This document shows positions 37,650 through 49,690 of a stretch of 64,000 nucleotides of DNA, in pieces. The notes beneath the pieces are model-generated. The model did no database searches. It had not been told where the DNA came from and saw nothing but the letters and a program-made list of their open reading frames with translations. The DNA comes from Anastatus disparis. Taxonomy: Eukaryota; Arthropoda; Insecta; Hymenoptera; Eupelmidae. Made by a program: the position numbers and the translations under genes. How positions within the stretch are numbered: position 1 is the stretch's first letter; the number at the start of each line of letters is the position of its first letter. The stretch lies in the NCBI GenBank assembly GCA_017163975.1, contig JAFFSR010000282.1:236501-300500 (forward strand). Direction: 5' to 3'.

Positions 37650-38420
37650 AAAAAAAGATTAATATATAAAGGATATTGTTATCCTTTATATAATTAACCT
37701 TTTTCTATGGAGATGTCGAGGGAGCCCAGCCCGGAACCGTTTAACACATTACATCAGGCTAGACTGTCAGACACCGCCATACCGAAAACTTTGACTACCG
37801 ATGGATGGTCAGCCACTTTTGTGACCAACAATCAACCGATACTCAATGAGGTCAGATTTCTTAAGAGTCGCGATATGGGTAGCACATACACTAATTTTCT
37901 TTCGAAAAAAAGTCAGAGGTGCCTGGCCAGGATTCGAACCCGTGCCCACCGCGTTGAAGGCAAGAGCTCTATCCGTTACGCCACCGCGCTCCTATAACAC
38001 ATGTCAAGAATAATAAAAGAGTTTTTATTAAATATTCACAACAGTTATAATTTGTTTTCGAACAAAGGTTCGATACGTTTCCCTATTAAAAAAAAACACG
38101 TGTTTTTTTTTTTTAATATGGTTAGCAAAAGACGACACAACGGCCCACTCGTCTCAGCAGACTCTACTCTTAGCTTTTTACTCGAGTCTCGTGTTCGTCT
38201 GTTTCTCCTGCGCGCTTACACGACCCATATCTATTCTATACTGTTGCCAAATCGCCAATCGCATCCTATAAGTCACATCCTGTAAGTCCCGCCAATATAT
38301 TTAAACTAATATTATAATTCTATAATAAAGGTTTGAGTAACAATCATTACTTGAGTTGGGTCTATGAATTTCAGCCTTATAGAAGTGTACTTTTAAATAA
38401 GGACGATAGTTCTGTTACCC
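37480..38420. repeat. Relic related to the 6.8 kb palindrome family
   Basis: 37495-37560 resembles 7600-7640 and 7925-7945 (AAGTAACGGT...ATCATCTGTCTT), and 38325-38400 resembles the inverse of 8240-8320 (TTGGGTCTATGAATTTCAGC...AGAAGTGTACTTT). The two ends are about 750 bp apart with the SINE between them. An old, diverged copy. Confidence 0.45.
37616..37995 (-). mobile_element. tRNA-derived SINE, copy 1, with 15-bp target duplication
   Basis: On the minus strand the element starts near 37992 with a tRNA-like region: box A-like TGGCGTAACGG and box B GGTTCGAATCC, the internal promoter of RNA polymerase III. A body of about 270 bases follows, ending in an AT-rich tail and a run of about 31 A (T on the plus strand, 37616-37647). 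AACACATGTCAAGAA occurs at 37601-37615 and 37996-38010, a perfect 15-bp duplication expected from LINE-assisted insertion. The tRNA part is not a working tRNA because it lacks a proper 3' end and continues into the SINE body. Second copy at 54330-54693. Confidence 0.9.
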
Positions 38421-38648
38421 AGCCACTGTAAGGGGCCACCAAATTTCAATGTATTTTTATATCTATATTAAATATATAGCATACTTTTCACATATATATA
38501 TAAAAACAATGTTAAAGTGTTACCCAGGTTTTTGGAACATAAATGTGGAGCCACTACGTATAGAAGTACGTCTTAACAACGGATAACTTCTGGGATTAAC
38601 AGAACCAGCTTAGCCAATTAGGCGCTGGGCGGCCATGGCCCATCTATA

Positions 38649-40338
38649 GATTTTTTACAAAAAATTAAAATTTACAGTATTAAAAAAAAAATTAAAAAGA
38701 AGGTTTTTCTCAGCAAGTTAACGTTATGAATAAAAAAATCTAACGCGAATCGTTTCCAATTTAATTGCGGGTCATGAAAATAATTATCTTGTTACGAAAT
38801 TTGCAATATTTATTTTTTAAATAAATTATTTCTTTTGCAATATTTTTAACGCCAATTCTGCTGTTCCAATTCCGTGTTCCGGCTGTCCGATTGGTTTAAT
38901 ACAAAGAATATGCGAGCAAAAATCAATAAATATTAACCTTCTGCTTTTCCAGTTTATTAAGCTATTTAACTTCCACGAGGCAACGTTGCGGCCTCGTGGA
39001 AGTAAATATCTAATGAATAAGTTACGTAATTACTTATAATTACGATTATAATTATAAGTAATTACAATAACAGTATTAATAGTGAAATATATTTTGGAGC
39101 TATAAAAGTAGACGAGTTTCAAAACATGAAGACAGAAATGACGAAGAAAAAATTGATTCAAAATCAGAAAGTGAAATTACAAATCAAGATAAAACTCAAG
39201 ATAATTTGCAAATTCAAAGTGATGAAAACTCCGACAATGGTTTAAAATCTTAACTTGACCATTTACGTGATGAAAATGGAGTAAAAAATTATTTTTAATC
39301 TTTAAAAATCAAAATGGCATACCAATAACCTAAAAACACAAGTACTCATCTTTTAAAGGCCAATGTTAGCCAAAATATTGTCACAAGAGAAGCAAGAAAA
39401 TCAATTGCTTTTTTCAAGAAATGTTGAATTATTAGCAGAAGTGCAAGATTTAGTTCATGCTTGCAACGATCAGTTGTAAGTTTACAAATAATAAAATTCA
39501 TTTGAAAAATGTTATGTAATAAATATTACATTATTATTTTTTCTGGATAAACAATCAATAGGGAATTCACAGCAATGATAATTATAGATTTTCTGGAATA
39601 AACAATTCACCTAACGAACAATTGGATAATGACATGATTCCTCTTGATTCAAGTTCTCCTATATATCATAACAGAAATAATAGACGAACATTAACCGGTG
39701 GACACGATCAACGTTTCTCTACTACTGGAATTACTAGTAGTTACAATAATCAGAGAAATAATTTTCAAGGCAGTCCAAATAGTCCTTACTCACCTATAAA
39801 GTATCAACAGCGAAATCATCAACCACAACAACAGCAAGTTCGACAGGTAAAATATTATTATAAATAAAAATATATTGATATATTTACCATTATAAATTTA
39901 ATTTTATAATCACTACAGTTTATCATTATTTCTTGTAAAAATATTTGTGATTTTAACTTTTTTTTAAAAATAATTAACAATTTTATATAAATATAATTTT
40001 TAAATGCTAAAAGTAGATTATTAATTTAGATGTATTAGTTGTAAATATGGTTTTTTAAATTTACAGGAATTATAATGTAGAATTGAAAAACCATAAATAT
40101 AAATAATGAAAAGATTTATAAAAACATAAAAATCCTCTTAAAAAATATAATAATAATATGAATTATAATAAAAGAATGCTATAAAATATTTTAGCAAAGT
40201 AGAGAATTTTTAAAAACGTATATTTGTTTTTTAGAAAAATAATTCTTGCTGGCACAGGAATCTACCAATTTCAGAATTCATTGATATGAAATCTGTATTT
40301 GAAGATCCATGGAAAGATTTAATGGATGAATTTGAAAA
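38649..40338. repeat. Left arm of a 1.7 kb inverted repeat (partner 58785-60480)
   Basis: From TAGATTTTTTACAAAAAATT at the outer end to the exon end ATGGATGAATTTGAA, this arm matches 60480-58785 in inverse orientation with few differences. It carries a short palindrome (CTTCCACGAGGC and inverse, about 38970-39000) and several exons of the host-like gene. The two arms enclose the NOF-like genes. No obvious target duplication is visible outside the arms. Confidence 0.8.
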
Positions 40339-42780
40339 CAACAAAATAAATTTATGTATGACGATTATTATAATGTTATATATATGTATATATTTCAGCT
40401 TGTGATAACGAATGTTTTGAAATATTCTAAAGAAATGATGCAAGCACTTGTATCAATGTCACTTGTACAAATTATATTACATAATTTTAATAATATATAA
40501 TATTTAGGGACAGAAAAGAAAAAGAATAGTTGCAAAAGCAGAAGAAGCTGTACAATCAGCAAGTGAAGACAATGATGAGGAGATTCTCGTGCAGAGAAAA
40601 AAGAAACCAACGCAACGTAAGAAAAAGTCCAAGGGTAAAGATCCAAGTACTGCCAAGGTTGTACTACAAAAACTTAATGAAACGCACAGAAATTCAACAC
40701 AGAGCGAAATTGTTAGATCCGATAACAGAAAGAATTCTGACGAGTCTGTCACATCCGCGTAAGTGATTTATTATTATTTTTTAAATTATTTTTAACTTAT
40801 CAATACTTATTATTTCATTTAATATTCTTTAATATTTTATGTACTTTTAATACTTTATAGTTTTAATTTAATAGACATTCTAAAACTATTCTGAATGGCA
40901 ATTTTTCATACAATTATGTACCACGATATTTTATTGTTTGTTTTTTTTTGTGTTAAAAAATAAAATATTCCACTTCTAACGAATTTTTGAAATTCTTGAT
41001 TTAAATTAGATAATGCAATTAATAGTTTTGCAATTGCATATTAATATATTTAATATACTTTTCTGAATATTCAGTCATTTTTTAACTTGGTAATATTTTT
41101 AATGGTCTATGTAATTTTTTTAGAAGAAGTTCTCGACAAGATCCATGGAGTGATTCAGAAAGCAGCACTGCTAGTTTCAGTAGTAAACAAATTCCACTGA
41201 GACCGAGACGTCAAAAGGCATCAAAGAATCTACAAGAGCCAAGTTTATTAAATGGTATACATCTCTGACTTATTAATCATACGATGGTATGACCAATCAA
41301 TCTTATGGAGGTCTGTCGTAACAAGTCAATGGTATAGAATTGATATTGCTTAAGGACCACGTCAATTTACAGCATCCATACCTGCTCAACCACTACAAAC
41401 TCAAACAACAGATACATATAGACAATATGGACAAAATTCTATGACCCCAGCTGTACTTCTACCATCACCAACTGCAAGTCAAAGCTCAAATTTGAGTGGG
41501 TTAAGACCATCCAGCGTTGGATCATATTTAAAATCTAAATATATTATAGATCCATCAGTAAAGACAGGATTATCTTAAGGATTGGCTGAATATTCATAGA
41601 ATCAATCAATGTATGCACGGAAAAAGGTAAATACCATTAAAATCAATACTATACGCAGTATGTATTATTTCTGCGATAAAGTATTGAAAAAAAATGTAAT
41701 AGTATAATTTTAATCAATACTATACTTCAAATTTTAACTACTAATGCTGGCATAACTATATTACGAACTGAGTGCATGAATTTCCGCTACGTAGTACCTA
41801 TTTTTTCGGTACTAGGACTGATATTTCACCGATCCGATCCAGGGGTAAAATTTTGCAGAGAATATAATTGCTATATATAGAACTGATTTTCCCATACTAG
41901 AATTAAAAATTGATGATTCTAAAATCATTTTTATAATATATAACCCTTTTAAATTACTAATAATTAATTTTCAACGTAACAGGATGTCAGAGCTGTTAGA
42001 ATCGATTTTTGCTTTTTTTATTTTGTTGACATCTTTTTAAATTCATTAATCAAACAAATATTCTAACTTATCCACACTATAGCTATGTTAGTACAATCAT
42101 TTTTGTTAAAATAAAAAGTCATTTGAATTTATTTCTTTTATAAACTTGGATTGAAAGTTAGATCAAGCTTGACAAACCTAACCTCGAAATACTATACATC
42201 GTAAGTTTGTATATAACTTTTTATGTATAGCATCCTGGTGGATTTCATGAGTTGTCCGCACTCAAGGTTAATCTTACAAATTTCTTTATTGTAGCAAAAA
42301 AATTCATCTGCTTTTTCCCGTTTATAATAATCAACTCAAGTTTAAAATTAATAATTAGTAATTTGAAATTTTTACATATTATATGATCGATATTATATTT
42401 ATTGATTGCTAAAAATTTTTATACAATTTAATGGTTTTTACATTATGATAAATTAGCTGTATTGAAGTTTCATATTCGACAGCACCGCAGTAAATATTGT
42501 ATAGGTACTATGTTAATAAAAGATAATTTAGTCCCGTAGTACGGAAAAATTCGGTACTATACCACACAATTCTTGGGATGAGTCGCGTTAAAAAATGTAC
42601 TTATATAGGTCCTTTTAAAATACATACTGAGTATCAATTAAAAAATGACTGGTAATATTCTTTCTAGTACTGACTCAAATTAGTACATTCGTTTCAGGTA
42701 TTTTCCTTTTTCCGTGTGGCCCTTCACAGCCACAAACTTTCTCTGCACCTGGTAGTTTCCCATCACAAGCTCCATATGCG
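39104..42780 (+). pseudogene. Host-like multi-exon gene, copy 1 (broken); family not identified
   Basis: Exon-like blocks with consensus splice sites: about 39104-39290, 39356-39475 (donor GTAAGT), 39562-39846 (AG and GT intact), 40235-40338, 40508-40758 (donor GTAAGT), 41124-41254, 41355-41615 and, after an inserted element, 42719-42780. The product would include a coiled-coil-like stretch (LLFSRNVELLAEVQDLVHA), Ser/Asn/Gln-rich parts, a Lys-rich part (RKKKPTQRKKKSKGKDP) and RPRRQKASKNLQEPSLLN. The last is reminiscent of the shugoshin C-terminal box, which together with the coiled coil would fit a centromere-protection protein, but this is a weak suggestion. The first exons hold stops and a frame slip shared with copy 2; the last exon has TAA and TAG stops where Gln codons would fit. 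Confidence 0.55.
41616..42716. mobile_element. 1.1 kb element with CACGGAAAAAGG ends, inserted in an exon
   Basis: The left end CACGGAAAAAGGTAAATACC and, inward from the right, CACGGAAAAAGGAAAATACC form the inverted repeat. TG lies at 41614-41615 and 42717-42718. Removing the element and one TG restores a continuous coding sense (QSMY then GPSQPQTF), which fixes the boundaries. The interior is AT-rich and includes the inverted relative of the 3055-3260 repeat. Class unknown. Confidence 0.7.
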
Positions 42781-42939
42781 GTAATGATTTTATTAGATAT
42801 TTTGAACTATATTTTTGAAAACCAAAATATGTTCATTAAAAAAAACCGAGATTTGACTTTCTTCTAATCTTTATATGATCATAAATGCTTTTTTATCTTC
42901 ATTTAGATTCTTAATTCTTCTGAAATAGCATTTTTACAT

Positions 42940-43511
42940 TTAAAATTTTTTATTTGATTTTAATCAATTTTCCATTGTACTTCATTTGACTGAATGATAT
43001 TTTTTTCTATTTTGAAGAATTTAGTGCAATTAGTTAATTCAACCAGCATTTTATTTAGATTTAATTTATGTATAACTTTTTATAATTGTTTATTTCAATT
43101 TTAATAATATTTTAAAAAATAATATATTTTGTAATTTATTTCGTTTTAGTTTATGTATGAATTTTTATAATTATTTATTTCAATTTTAATGATTATTTAA
43201 AAAAATGATAAATTTTGTTATTTAAAAGTTTCATTGTCGGTAATGTAGATATTAATCGTGATAATCTTATCGATACCGATAGCTTTTTGTTTTTTTAAAA
43301 TCGTTACAATTAAATAAAAAAGAAAGAATGTTCATATTCTATCTTATTTTTTTTTAGATAACTACAGTTGTTGCCAAGAGAATTTTAGATTATTTATCTA
43401 CGTTTCTGTAAAAGTTCGATCAAATGGGATGACAAGAGGTATTATTGATTTATTGTAAAAGCTGTATCTGATATAAATTAGTTATTATTAAATCGATGCA
43501 ATTATTTTCAG
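42940..43511 (+). promoter_or_regulatory. 5' leader of NOF-like gene A (duplicated in gene B)
   Basis: This segment is closely similar to 46890-47410 plus 49810-49886 upstream of gene B: TTGTCGGTAATG, CGATACCGATAGC, then a splice acceptor and an exon beginning near 43358 (ACTACAGTTGTTGCC), a donor at about 43439 (AG|GTATT) and an acceptor ATTATTTTCAG at 43511. It is likely a promoter and a non-coding first exon shared by the two genes. Expression is inferred from the preserved splice sites only. Confidence 0.5.
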
Positions 43512-43816
43512 GATGTATTAAACACTCGGAGCATAGAATCAAATTGACCTTAGTTACTTAAAATAATAATTTTGACTATTTTATTCGGCTGAAATACTAC
43601 TAGTCTATTAATTACAAGGAATATAGTTTTTATTTCGATAACTGGTTTTCAATCTGTAATTTTCGTTGGAATTTTTTATCAATATACAGGATTTTTAATT
43701 TTAAAAAAGATTAAACTTCAAAGTGAGCTGAGTCGAGATTTTGATCATTACAATTTTTTTGTAAAATACAAATATTCAAATATTGAATACGATTGAAACA
43801 TTTGGAATAAAATAAA

Positions 43817-46325
43817 ATGCCAAGAACGCCAGAAATATCACCAGTATTTCTTTTATTTGAATTAAAGAAATGGCTAGATATTTTTGATGAAGCTGGATCT
43901 CTTAAGAGGCGGTCGGAACCAAATCGGTGACTTAGTTCGGTGCTTGTAATAAATGCTTATAATAATTTATTCATTTATTAATATGGTAAAAATATAGTCA
44001 TATCCTCTAGTCATGTATATAAAGAATAATTGAAAATAGTTAAAGCCACAAAAATATACAAAATATTGTTATAAAGCGAAAAATGCCACCTAACAATCGA
44101 CACGACAGTTTTTTGCATGCGGTATATGTCAAGTCAGTTTGATATTTGTAATAAATGCTTATATTAATTTATTTACTTATTCATATGGTAAAAATATAGT
44201 CATTTCCTCTAGTCATGTATATAAAGAATGATTTGAAATAGTTTAAGCCATAAAAATATACAAAATATTATCGTAAAGCGAAAAATGCTGACTTGATATA
44301 TACCGCAAGTCACCGATTTGGTTCCGACCGCCTCTTAAGGTAAAAACATGCGATATCTGGAAAAAAATCCAGAAATCATTAAAGCTTCGTATGTTGCCAC
44401 AGTCTTTATATTTATTTCTGTATAAAGACAAAAAGTTAATAGAAGAATTAAAACATTATTTTAAAAATAAGAAATGTATAGAAAACAAATTTTTATCTGA
44501 TATGGATCCAAATTACATCCCAAATTTTGAAATGAAAAATCCTTACAACTGTCAAACATTAGAATTTTATATAAAATTAACAAGAAATGTTATTGTACAA
44601 TGTTTAAAAACTAAACAGAAAAAAGAAGGATGGACAGATTACATACGTCATCAAATCTGGGATTCAAAAAATTTACCATGTCCATATTCATTGAATGGCT
44701 TCATCACTTCCAAACAATTTAAATTTTTCGGGAAATGCAGTGATTGTAAAACTGATATCAGAGGTGAAAGTGATAACCTTGATGATATTTTGAAAATACG
44801 TGTAACAACTTTTGAAACATATGATATTCCTCATTCCAAAAAGCTTAAACTTCAAGGACAAAGAAGGCATCATATCAAACAAATTCTATGTCATCAAACT
44901 GTAGGCAGTTATCGCGAAGCTGAACTAGAAAAAGTCACTACTGACTATGAACCACCAAACTTAAATAACTCTATAACTCTAAGAAAAGTTAGAGAGGAAG
45001 CACTTGATGAGATGATAGGCTATGAAAAATATAAAGGATCATCTATAACAAATAAACAATTCCTAAATCATTGCAGTGTTAGAAAATTGTCGATGAAACC
45101 ATTCTATGTAATTTATTTCTCTGACAATCAGCTCGAATTATGGAATAGAATACAAAGTCAAATGTTACCTTTATCATTTGATGCTACAGGAGGCTTGGTA
45201 AAAAAATATACTTTTTATACAGGAATTAAATCAAAAACGTTATTTTACTACGCTTTAGTTGTTGGAATCGCTGGAAAAATAATACCTATAATTCAAGCAA
45301 TATCATCTATCCATCATGTTCCAATAATAGAAGAAATACTGGATAGGTGGTTGGAAAGTGGAGCAAAAGTTCCGAAAGAAATAACAAGTGATGGTTCATT
45401 AGCTCTTCAAAATGCTATATGTCTATCATTTAATCAAATGACTTTTAAACAATATAATACTGAATGCTTTGAAATACTGATGAACAGAAAAACACAACTT
45501 CCTAATTGCTACTACAGACATGATGTAGCACATTTACTTAAAGCTGTAGCCGATTGGAAGTGTTTAAAACAAGTAAATGATGTTGTTCGTCAATTTTTCC
45601 TTAGAAGTGTTGGATATTTGACACAAGTTGATTCCTTATATAAATTTGTAGATATCTTAACAAGTATTATTGTAATTGCATATAGTTCATTGGCAATAGA
45701 GGGCACTAAACCTTATGAAAGCATTTTAAAATTAAGTCAATTATTTAAAACTTATAAGCATGAACTGGATGAGTTGGAAGCAGTTATTATAAGCAATCAT
45801 TTGGACAAAGAGACCAAAATAGCTGAAGTAGAGTCAAATATGGAAAGTAATACAAATATTTCATTATTTGTAGATAATTTATTTTCTGAAACTTTAGCTG
45901 AATGCACCAATAACGACACACTGTCCGACCGTGCCAACTTTTATTATTGTCCGAATTTTATTAAGTCGTTAAAAGGACTTTGTTACACTTTTCCATCATG
46001 GACTAATTGCATGAAAAGTTATTTCCATTCGCCGAATTTTGTTGGTACGTCATGCAGGTCAGAAACCAATTTCAAACTTCTAAAATCACGTATTCCCCAT
46101 CCGCTAACAGTGCAAAAGTTTATTCTAAAAGATTGCAAAAGAAATGCATCATTAGTAAAAGTTGGCTTTATGAATTTAAAGCAAAAAAAAAATCAAGCTA
46201 AAAAGGATGAGAGTTTATTCAATTTAAGTTTAGATGATATGATGAACACAGTAGTTAGTAAATATAAAAGACATTCTGAAAAAAATATATCAAATATATC
46301 AAATGGTTACAGTAGAACGGAATAA
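43817..46325 (+). pseudogene. NOF/Phantom-like (Mutator superfamily) transposase gene A, split by a MITE
   Basis: Coding sense starts at ATG 43817 (MPRTPEISPV...LDIFDEAGSL), is cut by a MITE at 43906-44335 and resumes in the same frame (VKTCDIWKKIQKSL), with a 645-codon open part from 44391. Numbered from 44391, visible features are a Cys pair (CSDCKTDIRG, about residue 117), LPLSFDATGGL with Asp264, KEITSDGSLALQNA with Asp334, CYYRHDVAHLLKAVADW and TSCRSETNFKLLK with Glu558, a plausible DDE triad. The order and wording fit insect proteins annotated as NOF-FB-like. The frame ends at 46325, but related C-terminal coding DNA follows in decayed form, so the gene has lost its C-terminal half. It is a tandem paralogue of gene B. 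The MITE and the missing C-terminus make it non-functional as it stands. Confidence 0.65.
43906..44335. mobile_element. TTAA-flanked MITE inside NOF-like gene A
   Basis: TTAA lies at 43902-43905 and 44336-44339. The terminal repeat of about 29 bp starts GAGGCGGTCGGAACCAAATC and is identical at both ends. The interior is a direct repeat of about 150 bp (about 43940-44098 and 44148-44292). Removal of the element plus one TTAA rejoins the coding frame exactly, which makes this a clean, recent insertion. Confidence 0.9.
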
Positions 46326-46339
46326 AAAAATTTCATTTT

Positions 46340-46640
46340 TTATTTATATAATGAAAATTGGATAAGATAGATATTGAAGGCAAGAAAGTTAATAACTGAA
46401 AAAGTAATTCGAGTAATAGTTAAGAAGATATATCAAATAAAAGCGAACTAGATGTGAAAATTGATGGATTGCATGATTTAGATATTTAATTGGTGATTGA
46501 TTATTTTTGTGAAGAATCGTTTTACAGAATTCTTTATTTTAATAATAATGTATCTGCCAAGTTAGCTTATAAGAACAAAAATGGTTTTATTGTAAATAAA
46601 ACTATTCTAAAAAGGAAATAAATTTAATCACTTCCTAATC
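46340..46640 (+). pseudogene. Decayed C-terminal remnant of NOF-like gene A
   Basis: AATGAAAATTGGAT, GCGAACTAGATGTG, GATTTAGATATTTAATTGGTGATTGATTATTTTTGTGAAGAATC and similar stretches correspond to the acidic Ser-rich end of gene B ORF1 (about 51449-51640, ENELDLEIDHSHDLDIELI). Multiple stops are present. The region further on (46640-46890) shows nothing more of the C-terminal domain. Confidence 0.65.
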
Positions 46641-47497
46641 TTGAGTTTGTACGTGAAACCTTCAAGAACGCTGCTTCAAATGTTTAATAAGAATAATATT
46701 AAAAATTACACTTTGGTTATGAAAATCTTACAGCCTACTATCAGGTATAGTTTCTGACATCATAGAAAATTTTTTATTGATTTATAGAAAAACTAAATGT
46801 TTCTTAAGATAAATACATAAGTTGATTTAATCTTTAATTCTATTTAATTAATTTATAAATTTTTATAGTTATTTATTTTAATTTAAATGATTATTTTTAA
46901 AAAAAATAATATATTCTGCAATTTAAAAGTTTCCTTGTCGGTAATGCAGATATTTGTCGTAGTGTTCTTATCTATACCGATCGCTTTTTGTTTTTTAAAA
47001 TCGTTACAATTAAATAAAAAACAATGCTCATATTCTGTCTTATTTTTTTACAGAAACTACAGTTGTTACCCGACTCGTGATTTGGAAAACTTTTCAAGAT
47101 CATTTAATTGAAAATCAGAAAAAAAACAGCGATTTTCCGTTCATGTATATTTTTTGGATTTGATATAAATTTATTTACTGAGGTCAGAGACTGAGTGTCT
47201 GCAATGTTCTTGGATTATTTACATTAATGACAAAGAGTATTTGATTGTTGTTAGAAAATTTGATAAAATCTTCAAATTAATAAAAAGGATAATCTACTTT
47301 ATTTAAGCAAACATTAGATTATTGATAGTCAGTTACTTACAAATTCAAATACTGAATTTTGGATGATAGGCCTATGTTTTTGCAAAAGTTTCTTCATATT
47401 GGATGACAAGACCCTGGTAACACAATCTGACGCAATCGCGAGTGCGCAGAACATGCTTCGTATGCTTCAGCATTCTTTTGTAGTTCTGCAGTCAGAA

Positions 47498-48080
47498 GCA
47501 TGCAGCAGCTACTTCGCAGCAGCTTAGCAGCAGACTTACGACAGGTAGATTGCGGTTTAAAGAAGTGTATATTGCACGCGCGCTTACAGTAGAATTGCGG
47601 CAGACTTACGAAGGTAAGCATGCAGCAGCTTCTTCGCAGCAGCTTAGCAGCAGACTTACGACAGATAGATTGCGGTTTAAAGAAGTGTAGATTGCACGCG
47701 CGCTTACAGTAGAATTGCGGCATACTTACGAAGGTAAGCATGCAGCAGCTTAGCAGCAGACTTACGACAGGTATATTGCGGTTTAAAGAAGTGTAGACTG
47801 TACGCGCGCTTACAGTAGAATTGCGGCATACTTACGAATGTAAGCATGCAGCAGCTACTTCGCAGCAGCTTAGCAGCAGACTTACGACAGGTAGATTGCG
47901 GTTTAAAGAAGTGTATATTGCACGTTCGCTTACAGTAGAATTGCGGCATACTTATGAAGGTGAGCATGCAGCAGCTACTTCGCAGCAGCTTTGCAGCTGA
48001 CTTACGGTGCCGTTTAGAGAATGGTGTAGTGTGCACGTGCTTGCAATGGAATTGCAGCATACTTACCAAGTCTACGTGAA
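47498..48080. repeat. 120-bp minisatellite
   Basis: GCATGCAGCAGCT recurs at 47498, 47618, 47738, 47843 and 47963, so units are about 120 bp with one of about 105 bp. Each also carries ATTGCGGTTTAAAGAAGTGT. The Cys/Lys-rich minus-strand open frames are artefacts of the repeat. Confidence 0.9.
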
Positions 48081-49149
48081 GCATATACTTTCCAGCAGAT
48101 TCACAGCATATACTTACGAAGGTAGCTTAGAGCAGATACTTCGCAGCAGCATTGGAGCGAAGTGGTAACATATACAGTGCAAATAGAAGATGGAGTAAAG
48201 CATGCGCTTTTTGTAAAAAATTTCAGCATCGTATGAAATATATTTTTATTACTTAGTAGACAAACAGCGTTAACATTGCTATTAATATAAGAATGTATTG
48301 GAAATCTGTCTTCATAACGTTATTTTAAGTTTATATATAAGTTTGTTTAATATTATTGACAATATTATATAATTTTTTATATATATGTAGTATAACGTCC
48401 TTATTTATTATAAATATATTATTTTGTCTGATAAAACGATGTTCAATGGCCATCCTACTAACATTTAGGTATTATAAAAACAAAATTATTTCCACATATT
48501 AAACAAAAATTGTATTTAATTAATAATTTTTATTCAATTTCATTCCAAATAACAAATTTTGTAGAATGATAAGAATCACATTTTAATGAATTACATTTTC
48601 TTATTAGAAACTAAATGAAATTATTCCTTCTTTTCATTTTGATATAAGCTTTTGGAATACTTAATAATTCTGTATTTTTTTTTATCGATAATATAATATT
48701 TTTTTGGACTTCAATATAAAGTATTTTCAATACGCATTTTATGAACATGATATACGTAGCATTTTTATACGTAGTAAACGGAATAAAACAGACTAATTTT
48801 CACCCACTGAATGTTTATAATATATTTTTCTAACGATTTAAATTCTGGAATTTTTAAATTATGTATTGTGCGAAAAAGAGATAAAAGTTTATTCATTTGG
48901 TTAAAAAAAAAAGAAAAAAAATAAGATAAATTCATGTACATCAAGGTTATGAGTATTGAGGAATGAGTCTCGACTATACATTTCAGCTTAAATCTTGGTC
49001 AAAAGAAACGTATACGGTTGTATTAGAAACAGTAAAAAAACTTTCTTTTGGAACATTTAAAGAAGCTCCTAGATATAGATAAAAGTAAATTGAAAATATA
49101 GTTTATGGGAGAGGAATTGCATGTTGCAGTGGTAATTTGCTTACGTCAA

Positions 49150-49690
49150 TTTTTTTTCACAGTTTATATAAAATCAAATTGTTCACCACAAGTAATCTGC
49201 TGCAGACCGCTTGCGAAATTCCATAGCAATTCTTGTGCACGCGAAAGTCATGAGAGGGTCTCGTTAAGTGCACTTGTAATTACGTAAAACTCCTTAATTC
49301 TGCTGCGCAGCACTTAATGTTAGTAAACTTTTGCACTTCTAGTGCAATTCTGTCGAACGCGCAAGTGCTCGCAATTATTCTTTTGATATTGCAATTTCAA
49401 TCTTGCTATTTCATCGCAATTCTACCGCAAGTCATCTGCTGCAGACGGCTTGTGCAATTCCATTGCAATTCTTGTGCACGCGGAAGTGATGAGAGGGTCT
49501 CGTTAAGTGAACTTGTAATTACGTAAAACTCCTTAATTCTGCTGCGCAGCACTTAATGTTAGTAAACTTTTGCACTTCTGGTGCAATTCTGTCGAACGCG
49601 CAAGTGCTCGCAATTATCCTTTTGATATTGCAATTTCAATCTTGCAATTTCATCGCAATTCTGCTGAGCGTCACCTAACGTAATTACACA
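49150..49690. repeat. 239-bp tandem repeat, about two units
   Basis: CTGCTGCAGAC occurs at 49197 and 49436; the following AATTCTTGTGCACGCG, GAGAGGGTCTCGTTAAGTG and CTCCTTAATTCTGCTGCGCA return at the same offset. Part of foldback-like element 1. Confidence 0.85.

Noticed and set aside
37918..37993. Functional tRNA gene
   Set aside because: The head has box A- and B-like motifs, but the anticodon arm is weak, the 3' end continues into the SINE body and a second copy has the same structure.
37707..37997. 96-codon plus-strand frame
   Set aside because: It is antisense to the SINE, whose tRNA-like promoter and A tail place the element on the minus strand.
39622..39867. Single-exon reading of the 81-codon frame MDNDMIPLDSS...
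   Set aside because: Kept only as part of an exon: the coding sense begins upstream (NSHSNDNYRFSG) after a splice acceptor and the real exon ends at the donor at 39847.
47394..48084. Cys/Lys-rich minus-strand frames (CRKSAAKLLRSSCC repeats)
   Set aside because: Products of the 120-bp minisatellite in foldback-like element 1.
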